Positions 7,687-16,301 of a stretch of DNA of 64,000 nucleotides are shown here, piece by piece (position 1 is the stretch's first letter; each line of letters opens with the position of its first letter). The stretch spans positions 251,574 to 315,573 of the forward strand of contig NZ_JIBU02000012.1 of NCBI RefSeq assembly GCF_000633595.2, in the 5' to 3' direction. The notes under the pieces are model-generated. The model saw only the letters and a program-made list of their open reading frames with translations. It was not told the origin of the DNA and did no database searches. The translations under genes were made by a program, and so were the position numbers. The DNA comes from Clostridium drakei (GTDB lineage Bacteria > Bacillota > Clostridia > Clostridiales > Clostridiaceae).

Positions 7687-8541
7687 TTATTTATATGAAG
7701 GTTCTGCATGAATTAATACATAAGATTTAGGAAGAGATACTTTTATTTCACTTTCAATCTTATCGCATAAATCATGTGCTTCTATTAATGAAAAATTTCT
7801 GTTGATTATTAAATGAATATCTATTTGTTTATTTTCTCCGCACTGTCTTGTTCTAAGCCTGTGATAACCTGTAATGTCTCTATGAGAGTTTATGATTATT
7901 ACAATTTTTTCTATATCTTCATCAGAAAGTTTACTGTCAACTAAATCATTTAAAGATTTTTTTATCAAATCTATAGAAGTTTTGATAACTAGACAGGCTA
8001 CTAATATAGCTGCTATAGGGTCTATTATTGAAAGTCCAGTGATTCTTACAAGTATAAGTCCAAAAAATACACCTAAAGCTGTGGCTACATCTGTCAATAG
8101 ATGAAGAGCGTCTGCTTCTAGAGCAATAGAATTTGTTTTCTTTGATATTTTCATAAGTACAGTAGAAATTATGAAATTAACAAAAGCAGATACAAACATC
8201 ACTAGTAAACCAGGACCAACATTTTCTATACTAGAGCTGCAAATTACTTTTTTTAAAGCTTCATAAATAATTAAAATTGCTGCAAAAAGTATGAGAAGTG
8301 CCTCTACAAAACCAGAAACATTTTCATATTTACCATGTCCAAAAGGGTGCTCTTCATCCTCAGCCATAGCAGCTTTTTTTATAGAAATAAATGCGATGAA
8401 ACTTGCAAGTAAATCCATAGAAGAGTGAATGGCTTCAGACATAACACTTATAGAACCTATTGATATAGCAGCTACAAATTTTAAAATTAAAAGGGTAGAA
8501 TTTGATACTATAGATAAAAGAGCTGCTTTCTTTTTATTCAT
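7687..8541 (-). CDS. cation diffusion facilitator (CDF) family metal transporter
   Basis: A 284-residue protein with six transmembrane segments in its first 200 residues. It carries the two paired metal-site motifs HSSMD (second helix) and HLLTD (fifth helix), each with the H-x3-D spacing of the CDF transport site. A His-bearing HPFGHGKYE loop follows the second helix. The C-terminal cytoplasmic domain (about residues 205-284) is the ferredoxin-like ZT dimer domain. It should export divalent metal (Zn, Mn, Fe or Co) by proton exchange; HxxxD at both sites is common in Mn- or Fe-type CDF proteins, but the metal is uncertain. The start is preceded on the minus strand by AGGAGGCT. Confidence 0.93.
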   Translation of the reverse strand: MNKKKAALLSIVSNSTLLILKFVAAISIGSISVMSEAIHSSMDLLASFIAFISIKKAAMAEDEEHPFGHGKYENVSGFVEALLILFAAILIIYEALKKVICSSSIENVGPGLLVMFVSAFVNFIISTVLMKISKKTNSIALEADALHLLTDVATALGVFFGLILVRITGLSIIDPIAAILVACLVIKTSIDLIKKSLNDLVDSKLSDEDIEKIVIIINSHRDITGYHRLRTRQCGENKQIDIHLIINRNFSLIEAHDLCDKIESEIKVSLPKSYVLIHAEPSYK

Positions 8542-8728
8542 TTTGTGTAGCCTCCTGTTTTCCTTAAGTACTACAAGATTACTTATGTTTTATTAAATAA
8601 TATATGCTTAGCAAATGAAAATGCTACAATGAAGTAAATAGCACTAAAAAACGTATAATTTTAGTACTTTTATTAACTATTTTGCTTTAAAAGTGAGAAA
8701 ACATATATTACTAAATAATAAAAAGTAT

Positions 8729-8757
8729 TTGTGAAAAATAACTTTGCATGATACAAT
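8729..8757 (+). promoter_or_regulatory. sigma-A promoter of the 8786 membrane protein gene
   Basis: TTGTGA at 8729-8734 and TACAAT at 8752-8757 are separated by 17 bases and lie about 30 bases before the start codon. Confidence 0.6.
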
Positions 8758-8785
8758 ATACATAAATTTTACAGGAGGTGATAAA

Positions 8786-9211
8786 GTGAAGGAATTTGGA
8801 AAGATGTTGGGGTGGATAAGCTTTTGGGGGTATGGAATAGCTTTACTTAATTTCTTTATGAAATATATTAATAAAAAGTATATAAACAGGATTCCTAAGG
8901 ATAAAAAAAGCTATTCTGATTTTTACAGAATGGTTATGAGATATGTTGTGAAATATCACAAAATGGCAGGCAGTATAGCTTCTATAGCAGTACTAGGACA
9001 TTTGTATTTAATGTATATTACAAAGGGACTATCCATACCAGGACTTACAGCATTAATAGTGATGATTGTAGTAGCTTTACTTGGTATATACGGATTTTTT
9101 ATAAATAGAAATATGAGAGGACATTGGTTAAAGATACATAGAATTTTATCATTTATATTGATAGCTCTAATTTTATTTCATCTACTCTTTAAAAAGTTTC
9201 TTATCATTTAA
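8786..9211 (+). CDS. four-helix membrane protein, possible b-type cytochrome-like
   Basis: A 141-residue protein with four hydrophobic segments (about residues 8-28, 58-80, 85-107 and 115-138). Histidines sit at or inside the helices (YHKMAG, GHLYL, GHWLKIHR and FHLLF), in the manner of b-type cytochrome or ferric-reductase-like membrane domains, so haem binding is possible. The GTG at 8786 was chosen because AGGAGGTG lies at 8773-8780; the longer ATG frame from 8744 runs over that site. It stands alone, with its own promoter and terminator. The function is unknown. Confidence 0.75.
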   Translation: MKEFGKMLGWISFWGYGIALLNFFMKYINKKYINRIPKDKKSYSDFYRMVMRYVVKYHKMAGSIASIAVLGHLYLMYITKGLSIPGLTALIVMIVVALLGIYGFFINRNMRGHWLKIHRILSFILIALILFHLLFKKFLII

Positions 9212-9234
9212 AAATATAATTATAAAGTAAAATA

Positions 9235-9275
9235 AGTGAGTATGTAAGTTAATCTACATACTCACTAAATATTTT
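9235..9275. terminator. bidirectional terminator
   Basis: AGTGAGTATGTA (9235-9246) and TACATACTCACT (9255-9266) are exact complements, followed by AAATATTTTT. Confidence 0.8.
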
Positions 9276-9276
9276 T

Positions 9277-9512
9277 AATGTAACAATAAACCTAGTTTCA
9301 TATATAAATGTAGAAAAAGTAGTATAATCACCTAAAAGCCTGTGCATATACCTAGCTTTAAATCGGTACCTACCTTAAAGCTTTCCAGGGCTGCAGTAGT
9401 TATAAGAGCTAATAAAAAACTTCCTGTAACATTGATAAATAAAGTATTTACAGGAATCATATTTCCAAAATTATTCTTTAGTTTTTGAGTGAATTGAATT
9501 ATATTTTAAAAG
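9277..9512 (-). pseudogene. crcB: remnant of a CrcB/Fluc fluoride channel gene
   Basis: Read on the minus strand from about 9512, this stretch encodes a CrcB-like sequence: NMIPVNTLFINVTGSFLLAL, then KLGICTGF. A single-base deletion at about 9335 then shifts the frame, and the neighbouring frame continues LGDYTTFSTFIYET. These are the family's N-V-x-G-S-F and G-(F)-x-G-x-x-T-T-F-S-T landmarks. The N-terminal residues and all sequence after the third helix are missing, and no start or ribosome site is seen. It is therefore a decayed gene. A functional crcB copy elsewhere is likely but cannot be checked here. Confidence 0.75.
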
Positions 9513-9737
9513 TATACTATATTTTGGTCAAATTTGAAAGTCTCATTGCAAAAAATAAAAGAAAAGTGGTGGATATAAAATCCTTACCATGTATAGGGGG
9601 ACTTGATGTTATAGATTTGATGATGTATTATTGTCATTAGAAATAGAAAATAAATATTACAATTTGAATATTTTTAATCTATAGAGGTTAGTATTATTGT
9701 TAAGATATACAAATAAATTCAGGAGGTCTATCTTTTA
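9513..9737. other. intergenic stretch before recQ
   Basis: AT-rich sequence with no supportable gene. It may hold the decayed 5' region of the crcB remnant. An AGGAGG ribosome site for recQ lies at 9721-9726. No clear promoter or fluoride riboswitch was recognised by eye. Confidence 0.5.
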
Positions 9738-11873
9738 ATGCTTGAAGAGGCTAAAGTTTTGTTAAAAAAATATTATGGATATGATAGTTTTAGAGAAGGT
9801 CAAGAAAAGGTAATAAATAGTATATTGGAAGAAAGAGATACCTTTGCTATAATGCCTACAGGTGCAGGTAAGTCTATATGCTATCAAATACCTGCTCTTT
9901 TAATGAAGGGGATAACAATAGTTATATCTCCATTGATATCTCTTATGAAGGATCAAGTAGATGCTCTTAATGATATAGGAGTAAAGGCAAGTTTTATAAA
10001 TAGTTCATTAGACCAGTATGAACTTCAGGAAAGAATATTAATGGCAGTAAGTGGATATACGAAACTTTTATATGTTGCACCAGAAAGATTGGAATCTGAA
10101 AGCTTTTGTGAACTTATAAAGACACTTAATATATCAATGATTGCTATAGATGAATGTCACTGTGTTTCACAATGGGGGCATGATTTTAGACCAAGTTATA
10201 GGTCTATTGCACCATTAATAAAAAAATTGGATCATAAACCTATAGTTTCAGCTTTTACAGCTACAGCAACTAATGAAGTTAAGGAAGATGTAGTAAAACT
10301 TTTGGGTCTTAAAGATTCTAATGTGTATACTACAGGTTTTGATAGAAAAAATTTATATTTTTCTGTGGTTAGAGGAGAAAATAAGAAAGATTATTTACTT
10401 AAATATTTAGAAAATAATAAAGATCAAGTTGGAATAATTTACGCCGGGACTAGAAAAGAAGTGGACAATATTTATGAATCCCTTAAAAAGAAAGGTTATT
10501 CTATAGGAAAATATCATGCAGGTATGAGTGATACAGCTAGAACAAAAGCTCAAGAGGATTTTTTGTATGATAATGTAAATATAATTGTGGCTACTAATGC
10601 CTTTGGAATGGGAATTGATAAATCTAATGTAAGATATGTTATACATTATAATATACCTAAGAATATTGAAGCCTATTATCAAGAAGCAGGACGTGCAGGA
10701 AGAGATGGAGAACCAAGTGAATGTATTTTATTATTTGGAGCTCAGGATATTATGCTTCAAAAGTTTCTCATAGAACAAAGCATATTTTCAGAAGAAAGAA
10801 GAATTAATGAATACAGGAAGCTCCAGGATGTTGTTGATTATTGTCATACTACTAAATGCCTTAGAAAATTTATTTTAGAATACTTTGGAGAAACTGATGT
10901 GCCAGAGTTTTGTGATAACTGTAGTGTTTGTAAGGACGAGACGGAGCTTTCAGACATAACTATAGATGCTCAAAAGATATTTTCATGCATAGCTCGTATG
11001 AAGCAGAGGTTTGGGACTGTTTTAGTATCACAGGTATTGAGAGGTTCAAAGGATAAAAAAGTGTTAGATTTCGGATTTGAAAAACTTTCTACCTATGGAA
11101 TAATGAAAAATTATACTGTAAAGGAAATAAAGGATTTAATAAATGTACTTATAGCAGATGAATATTTATATCTTACTGAAAGCCAATTTCCTGTAGTAAG
11201 GCTTAAGGAAAAAGCAGTAAGTGTTCTTAAAGGTGAAGAAAATGTATTTCAAAAAATTCATAAGGCTAATAAGAAAGTCGTTCAAGAAAACTCTCTTTTT
11301 TTGCTGCTTAAATCTCTTAGAAAAGCTATATCGGAAAGAGAAGCAGTACCTCCTTATATAATTTTTGCAGATGCAGCTTTAAGGGATATGAGTGAAAAAC
11401 TTCCTGAAAATGATGAAGAATTTCTTGATATTAAAGGTGTTGGAGAATCAAAGCTTCGAAAATATGGAGAAGAATTTTTAAATACCATAAGAGCTTATAT
11501 AGAAGAACATCCTTCAGAAAAGGTTTCGAATAAAACTAGTAAAGAATTAATGGAAGATTTGTCTGAAAAACATGATGTTCCAAGTCATGTTGTAACTTTA
11601 AATATGTTTAATGAAGGAAAATCCTTAGAAGAAATAAGCAAGGAAAGAAACTTAAAATTTATGACTATTGAGGATCATATAATGAGATGTGCTATGGAAG
11701 GAATGGATGTAAATTTAGATTTTTTCATACCAAAAGAGTATGAAGAATGCATTTTTCAAGCTATAGAAAAGTCAGATAGTACAAAATTAAGAAATATAAA
11801 AGAAATGCTTCCAGAAGAGGTAAGCTATACTGCTATAAAAGCAGCTTTATGCAAAATGAAAAATTCTGCATAA
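9738..11873 (+). CDS. recQ: ATP-dependent DNA helicase RecQ
   Basis: A 711-residue 3'-5' helicase of the RecQ family. Walker A MPTGAGKS is at about residues 39-46, the DEAH-type box IDECHCVSQWGHDFRPSY near 138-155, and motif VI YYQEAGRAGRDG near 310-325. The four zinc cysteines of the RQC domain follow (CHTTKCLRKF ... CDNCSVC, about 365-397). An HRDC domain lies around 515-590, and the last 110 residues form an extra helix-turn-helix segment. It should unwind recombination and replication intermediates with RecJ or topoisomerase partners. ATG 9738 follows CAGGAGGTC at good distance. No LexA-type box was seen upstream. Confidence 0.96.
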   Translation: MLEEAKVLLKKYYGYDSFREGQEKVINSILEERDTFAIMPTGAGKSICYQIPALLMKGITIVISPLISLMKDQVDALNDIGVKASFINSSLDQYELQERILMAVSGYTKLLYVAPERLESESFCELIKTLNISMIAIDECHCVSQWGHDFRPSYRSIAPLIKKLDHKPIVSAFTATATNEVKEDVVKLLGLKDSNVYTTGFDRKNLYFSVVRGENKKDYLLKYLENNKDQVGIIYAGTRKEVDNIYESLKKKGYSIGKYHAGMSDTARTKAQEDFLYDNVNIIVATNAFGMGIDKSNVRYVIHYNIPKNIEAYYQEAGRAGRDGEPSECILLFGAQDIMLQKFLIEQSIFSEERRINEYRKLQDVVDYCHTTKCLRKFILEYFGETDVPEFCDNCSVCKDETELSDITIDAQKIFSCIARMKQRFGTVLVSQVLRGSKDKKVLDFGFEKLSTYGIMKNYTVKEIKDLINVLIADEYLYLTESQFPVVRLKEKAVSVLKGEENVFQKIHKANKKVVQENSLFLLLKSLRKAISEREAVPPYIIFADAALRDMSEKLPENDEEFLDIKGVGESKLRKYGEEFLNTIRAYIEEHPSEKVSNKTSKELMEDLSEKHDVPSHVVTLNMFNEGKSLEEISKERNLKFMTIEDHIMRCAMEGMDVNLDFFIPKEYEECIFQAIEKSDSTKLRNIKEMLPEEVSYTAIKAALCKMKNSA

Positions 11874-11882
11874 AAGAAAAGT

Positions 11883-11926
11883 AATGCGTTGGTATAAAAG
11901 AGAGAGCTTTAAACCAACGCATTTTT
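11883..11926. terminator. bidirectional terminator after recQ
   Basis: AATGCGTTGGT (11883-11893) pairs exactly with ACCAACGCATT (11913-11923), followed by T residues. It separates recQ from the convergent kinase gene. Confidence 0.85.
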
Positions 11927-11968
11927 AATTATTTCCTGCTAACATATTTTATATAAATATGTGGTCAA

Positions 11969-12700
11969 TTATATTGCATAGTGTTTAAAGCATAAGAAAT
12001 CATGTTCTAATTCATCCAAACTTTTATATTTTTTTTCAATACCCATAAGCCTTTTCAAAAACATCAATTCTTCTTTATACAAATTTAATTCATCATACCA
12101 AGGTTTACTTTTTTTATTTACAATTTCAAAGGATGTGTAATATAAGTGTAACAAAAAATCACCTAGATATGAAAAATCCTCATCTATAGTATAGCGTTCA
12201 TCATTAATCCATCTAGCTAATCCAAAATCTAATAAATAAACTTTACCATTATTATATAGTGTATTTGGTACTCGTATATCCCTATGAACAATACCCATAC
12301 TATGCAAATACTTTAAAATGCTGATTAACTGAAAACAAATTTTATATATTTCTTTTCTTCTAAAAATATAGTCATCCTTAAAAATTATTTCTTCAAATGT
12401 TTTGCCTTCTTTAAATTCTAAAATATAACCTGAAAATTTATCTTTTTCTATTTTTTCTATAAATCGTGGTATACAGTTATGATTAACGGAACTCAATATT
12501 TCTTCTTCAAAGCAGACTTTTTTTCCTATCTTTTTTAGCATTTCTTTTTTTAGTTGTTTTAATATATAATTTTTATTGTTATTAGATACTAAATAACAAA
12601 TTCCATATCTGCCTTCGCCAATTATTTTTACTATGGTATATTTGTCAATTTGTTCACCAGGCAAATATATTTTATCCTTTTTAAATAAATTTAAGACCAT
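11969..12700 (-). CDS. eukaryotic-like Ser/Thr protein kinase, single domain
   Basis: A 243-residue soluble kinase domain with no transmembrane anchor or PASTA repeats, so it is not PrkC. It shows a glycine loop IGEGRYG (residues 27-33), the ATP-binding Lys48 in YILKQL, and the catalytic loop HRDIRVPN (139-146). In that loop the usual Lys after HRD-x is replaced by Arg. The metal motif DFG is at 158-160. The activation segment is short (LARWINDERYTIDEDFSYLG) and the C-lobe is small. The gene starts 10 bases inside the end of the His/Ser-rich peptide gene, so the two are translationally coupled. The peptide may be its substrate or partner; this is inference. Confidence 0.88.
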   Translation of the reverse strand: MVLNLFKKDKIYLPGEQIDKYTIVKIIGEGRYGICYLVSNNNKNYILKQLKKEMLKKIGKKVCFEEEILSSVNHNCIPRFIEKIEKDKFSGYILEFKEGKTFEEIIFKDDYIFRRKEIYKICFQLISILKYLHSMGIVHRDIRVPNTLYNNGKVYLLDFGLARWINDERYTIDEDFSYLGDFLLHLYYTSFEIVNKKSKPWYDELNLYKEELMFLKRLMGIEKKYKSLDELEHDFLCFKHYAI

Positions 12701-12909
12701 GAGCTGCGATGTCTTTTATGACGATAGTGATTATGGTCAGAATGAGAATAATGTTTATGGGAATGACTTTTGGAAGAAAACACACTTCCAATTATTGAAC
12801 TAAAGAAGTCAGATTTTTTGTGATGCTTTCTTTTGTAATAATCGCTGCCATGATCAGTATTGCGATGATGTCTGCTTGAACTTCTTGAGAAAAAAGAAAA
12901 AATGCCCAT
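12691..12909 (-). CDS. small His/Ser-rich basic protein coupled to the kinase
   Basis: A 72-residue low-complexity protein with about 13 His and 19 Ser plus many Arg and Lys (RSSSRHH, KRKHHKK, KSHSHKHYSHSDHNHYRH). A short N-terminal hydrophobic start (MGIFSFF) and one central hydrophobic patch (FFSSIIGSVF) are the only nonpolar segments. Dense His clusters suggest metal or nucleic-acid binding, and the Ser-rich surface suggests kinase substrates. The ATG follows AAGGAGG on the minus strand. A 22-bp perfect palindrome lies just upstream at 12943-12964. No known family is recognised. Confidence 0.75.
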   Translation of the reverse strand: MGIFSFFSRSSSRHHRNTDHGSDYYKRKHHKKSDFFSSIIGSVFSSKSHSHKHYSHSDHNHYRHKRHRSSWS

Positions 12910-12942
12910 ATAAATCCTCCTTAAACATAAATATTTGTAATG

Positions 12943-12964
12943 AATATTATCAATTGATAATATT
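12943..12964. promoter_or_regulatory. 22-bp perfect palindrome, probable operator of the kinase operon
   Basis: The half-site AATATTATCAA is followed by its exact complement. It lies 34 bases before the His-rich gene start, just downstream of a minus-strand TATAAT (about 12974-12979). It resembles metal-regulator boxes of Fur/PerR type. A one-mismatch copy of its 16-base core lies at 13038-13053, and a palindrome built from the same half-sites occurs at 52033-52054. Confidence 0.55.
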
Positions 12965-13037
12965 AAGTGTGCTATTATAATATACTAAGATTGAGAAAAT
13001 GTAAAGGTGTTTCTGAAAAATATTTTATATGGGTTCT

Positions 13038-13053
13038 ATTATTAATTGATAAT
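13038..13053. promoter_or_regulatory. second, imperfect copy of the ATTATCAATTGATAAT-type palindrome
   Basis: ATTATTAATTGATAAT matches the core of the 12943-12964 palindrome with one mismatch. It lies in the 363-base divergent region between the kinase operon and the YhaM gene, which otherwise shows only AT-rich sequence. It could serve either direction. Confidence 0.4.
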
Positions 13054-13273
13054 GAAAATTGTTAATATTGGTGTTAATAAAAACTTTTTTATAAAATGGT
13101 TAAGTTCAATTAATTAATGTGAGAAATTTTATGATAAAATACGATTATAAGTATAAATAAATTTTTTACATATACTAAATTTACAACATGTTTAAAAGCA
13201 AATAAGTTAATTTTTTAAAATGAGATTTTTGTTTTTAATACTTATTTAATATGCTTAATTTGGAGGAAAAGGT

Positions 13274-14176
13274 ATGATTAAAAAATATAATTTTTTAAAT
13301 GATATGAAAAGCAGTAGTATCATAAAAACATCATTAATGGTAATGAAAGTAATATTTAGAGATAGTGATAAAATAGTATGCATATTGGCAGATAAAAGTG
13401 GAGAAATAAAAGCTAATTTGCCAAATAGAAGTAATGATATAACAGAAGGAATAGTACTAGAAATTGAAGGGATAAAGGATGGAAATCTAGATATTAAAAA
13501 CTATGAAATGATTTCGGAGTACAATATTTCAGATTATCTTCCCACAGTAAAGAGACCTATTAAAGAAATTATGGATGAAATTGAACTATACACTAACAAA
13601 TATATCGTTTCAAAGGAAGCTAGGGCTTTGAATGACTATTTTTTTAAGAATGAAGAGTTTTTGAATAAATTCAAAAATGGAATAGGTGGAGTTTCCATGC
13701 ATCATAACTATTTAGGTGGACTTGCAGAACATACATTAAATGTTATGTATCTAACAGCTATACTTTGTGAAAGATATGGATCAAGGAAAACAGAAATAGC
13801 TGTACTTTCAGCAAAGCTTCATGATATTGGAAAAGTTTATGAATTATATTATGATGGACCTTTTAAATATACTACCAGAGGAGAAATGGAAGGACATATT
13901 GTAATTGGAGTGGAATTAATAAATAAAGCAATTAGAGAAAAACCTGAACTTTATTCAGAGGATTTTATCACAAGAGTAAAGGGGTGCATTGTTCAGCATC
14001 ATGGAAAGCTTGAATTTGGTTCTCCAAGAACAATGAAAATGGAAGAGTCATTTATAGTTAATTATGCTGATTCAATAGATGCCACTATGAATAAGATTTC
14101 TCAAATAAAAGATAAAACAGAACCTAATAATTGGTCAGATTATGATAGAAGAATTGAAACAAAATTGTATTTATAG
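13274..14176 (+). CDS. YhaM-family 3'-5' exoribonuclease (OB fold plus HD domain)
   Basis: A 300-residue protein with an N-terminal OB-fold nucleic-acid-binding region (about residues 12-95) and a C-terminal HD metal phosphohydrolase domain. The HD signature residues are seen in HHNYLGGLAEHTLNV (about 140-154), LSAKLHDIGKV (about 176-186) and VQHHGKLEFGSP (about 238-249). YhaM trims RNA and DNA 3' ends in Firmicutes. ATG 13274 is preceded by TTTGGAGGAAAAGG. The next gene (DUF503) begins 22 bases downstream, so they likely form an operon. Confidence 0.93.
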   Translation: MIKKYNFLNDMKSSSIIKTSLMVMKVIFRDSDKIVCILADKSGEIKANLPNRSNDITEGIVLEIEGIKDGNLDIKNYEMISEYNISDYLPTVKRPIKEIMDEIELYTNKYIVSKEARALNDYFFKNEEFLNKFKNGIGGVSMHHNYLGGLAEHTLNVMYLTAILCERYGSRKTEIAVLSAKLHDIGKVYELYYDGPFKYTTRGEMEGHIVIGVELINKAIREKPELYSEDFITRVKGCIVQHHGKLEFGSPRTMKMEESFIVNYADSIDATMNKISQIKDKTEPNNWSDYDRRIETKLYL

Positions 14177-14198
14177 AAAAAAGAGATGGTGAAGATAC

Positions 14199-14489
14199 GT
14201 GAAGATTTTACTTATAAAAATTACTTTGAGAGCATCCTGGGTACATTCTTTAAAAGAAAAGAGAATGATTGTAAAAAGCATTATTCAAAGGTTAAAGAAT
14301 AAATTCAATATATCAGTGGCAGAAGTTGATGAACAGGATATTCATCAAATGATAGTAATAGGTATTGCAGGAATATGCGGAAGCTCCTCACAAGCAGACT
14401 CTACAATGGAAAATATTATAACTTTTATAGAATGTAATACTGATGCAGAAGTAATAGATATTCAAAGAGAAAATATTGAAGGCGTGTAA
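14199..14489 (+). CDS. DUF503 (YlxP-like) protein
   Basis: A 96-residue protein matching the DUF503 family: the HSLKEKRMIVKSIIQRLKNKFNISVAEVDEQD core at residues 16-47 is the family hallmark. YlxP proteins are small ferredoxin-like-fold proteins linked to ribosome maturation, often beside rbfA. The GTG at 14199 was taken as start, with GAGATGGTGAAG upstream. It is the second gene of the YhaM operon, and a strong terminator follows. Confidence 0.88.
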   Translation: MKILLIKITLRASWVHSLKEKRMIVKSIIQRLKNKFNISVAEVDEQDIHQMIVIGIAGICGSSSQADSTMENIITFIECNTDAEVIDIQRENIEGV

Positions 14490-14490
14490 A

Positions 14491-14538
14491 AAACAAAAAA
14501 ACAGATTGTCCATAATATATAATTAGACAATCTGTTTT
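14491..14538. terminator. bidirectional terminator
   Basis: ACAGATTGTC (14501-14510) and GACAATCTGT (14526-14535) are exact complements, flanked by an A-run and a T-run. It serves the convergent DUF503 and secreted-protein genes. Confidence 0.88.
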
Positions 14539-14555
14539 CTATTTTGTTATAAAAT

Positions 14556-16091
14556 TTAGTTATTCAATTTGATTCCTTCACATTTTAAAAAGTCTAGACA
14601 TGTAGAACCTAATTCATCGAAAGACCATAATCCAGAACATTTGAATTTATATGCTGCATAGTCAGCATAATCACTATAATTTACATCATAGGTTTGTATT
14701 AGAGGATATATAGGCTTGGCTAGATTATAATTTTTATAGTCTTGAATCATTTTGTCCATACATTTTTTTATTGGCCATTTCATTTCGCCCCAGTAGCATT
14801 GAGGTGCTGAAAAATCGCAATACTTATTGAAAACTGAATATGGTATATCTTGATGATAACTTGCTATAGGGTAAGAAGTATAACCAATAATAGCATTTGG
14901 ACATTTGTTTCTAACAATACTGCATACTTGTTCAGATTCAGAAGTTTTGCCAATTACAGCATCTTCTACATCAAGAACATAATAATCACTATGATTAATA
15001 GCATCAATTATTAGATTGGCTTCAGCTTCAACATTAGTAAAGTGATTAAATCCCCAAGTACCTACTTTAAATCCTGCTTGTTTGAAATTATTTTCATATT
15101 TCAAAAAATCATCTTTAAAATTCATGCCGCCTCCAGTAGGACTTGAACCTTCATGATACTTAATACAAACATTGTTTATACCTAAAGATTTTAATTTTGA
15201 TATTAAATTATCTATGCTACCATATTTATCTACTAAGTTTTGAAGCTGCCATATCCATGCAGAAGTAGTGCTAATGCTAGATAGATTATTTTTATTAGGA
15301 GCATTTACAAGCAAACTCAAAATTACTTTTTTATTATATCCTTCAATTGTTCCTTCAAAAATGTAGTTCCCTGGAATACTAGAGGAATCAAAAGGCTTGT
15401 CCCAAATAACTTTTACCTGATTTTTACTTCCAGAAGACATAACAGCAGTTACTGTATCTGGCAATTTATAGCTATCGCCTTGATTTATAGATACATCTAT
15501 ATTATCCACTGAGGTTATTTTATCTATAGAAGCTGATTTTGAAGCAGTTTTAAAATTCATACTGAAAGGAGTTTCTAAGTGTTTATTGTTTGTGGAAATC
15601 AAAGTATTGTCAATGTTTAATAAATAATCATTATTAGAATTATATTGGGATACAGTTGATATAGTTACACAAAAGTTGTTTTTTGTAAGTGATATATTTA
15701 AGGGCACTTCTGTATTGCTTTTTTTGTCTATAATTTTTATACTGCTTTCAGCAGAAGATAAATTTATAGGTTGATTAAATTGTATCGTCCAAATTTTATC
15801 TAAAGGTACATTGTTAATTTTATCTACATTAGCTGTTGAAAAAGCAAAAGTGTTTTCAATATTTGAAGAATTAGATATATTTTTTTGTATTGGCGTTTTA
15901 GAGGTATCTTGTGTTGTTGAAGCTTTAGGTAAATCTTCTTGAGATTTAGTAGTATTTTTATCATTAGTTGAAATGATTTGAGCTTTAGATATAGAAGGCA
16001 CATTGTAAGCTAGTACTGTATTATGAGAATTTAATTGATATGTCATAATAATGCCTGTAAATATTAAAAGTTTTTTTAATGTTTTAATCAA
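14556..16091 (-). CDS. secreted Ig-like/TIM-barrel (glycoside-hydrolase-like) protein
   Basis: A 511-residue exported protein. Residues 1-28 form a signal peptide (basic start, hydrophobic core, Ala before a likely cleavage site). A Ser/Thr/Asn-rich linker follows. Residues about 75-175 form a Big_5-like Ig domain (LDKIWTIQFNQPINLSSAES). Residues about 180-262 form a bacterial Ig-like Big_4 domain (VTAVMSSGSKNQVKVIWD ... GNYIFEGTIEGY). The last 240 residues look like a TIM barrel, with LGINNVCIKYHEG, YYVLDVEDAV, IGYTSYPIASYH and APQCYW. The acidic VLDVEDA strand suggests a muramidase- or glycosidase-like site, but the family is not certain. A TTG start is used at 16091. Confidence 0.8.
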   Translation of the reverse strand: MIKTLKKLLIFTGIIMTYQLNSHNTVLAYNVPSISKAQIISTNDKNTTKSQEDLPKASTTQDTSKTPIQKNISNSSNIENTFAFSTANVDKINNVPLDKIWTIQFNQPINLSSAESSIKIIDKKSNTEVPLNISLTKNNFCVTISTVSQYNSNNDYLLNIDNTLISTNNKHLETPFSMNFKTASKSASIDKITSVDNIDVSINQGDSYKLPDTVTAVMSSGSKNQVKVIWDKPFDSSSIPGNYIFEGTIEGYNKKVILSLLVNAPNKNNLSSISTTSAWIWQLQNLVDKYGSIDNLISKLKSLGINNVCIKYHEGSSPTGGGMNFKDDFLKYENNFKQAGFKVGTWGFNHFTNVEAEANLIIDAINHSDYYVLDVEDAVIGKTSESEQVCSIVRNKCPNAIIGYTSYPIASYHQDIPYSVFNKYCDFSAPQCYWGEMKWPIKKCMDKMIQDYKNYNLAKPIYPLIQTYDVNYSDYADYAAYKFKCSGLWSFDELGSTCLDFLKCEGIKLNN

Positions 16092-16301
16092 CTGTCTCTC
16101 TTCTTTCTATTATTTAAATTTTAGAATATTACTTTAGTTTACAATTTTTATAATAAGAGTAATATAATAATGCATATAAAATATACCATCTAATTCATGT
16201 GTTTATCAAGTAAAAATTTTCCATTAGCATATTGATATACTTGACATATCATATGCTTAAATATAAAATTAATTTTTGTATATATATTTGGGGGTGTTCT
16301 A

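Noticed and set aside
9513-9737. Fluoride riboswitch upstream of the crcB remnant
   Set aside because: The conserved GG-n-GAUGG and CUGAUG-type segments could not be found on the minus strand.
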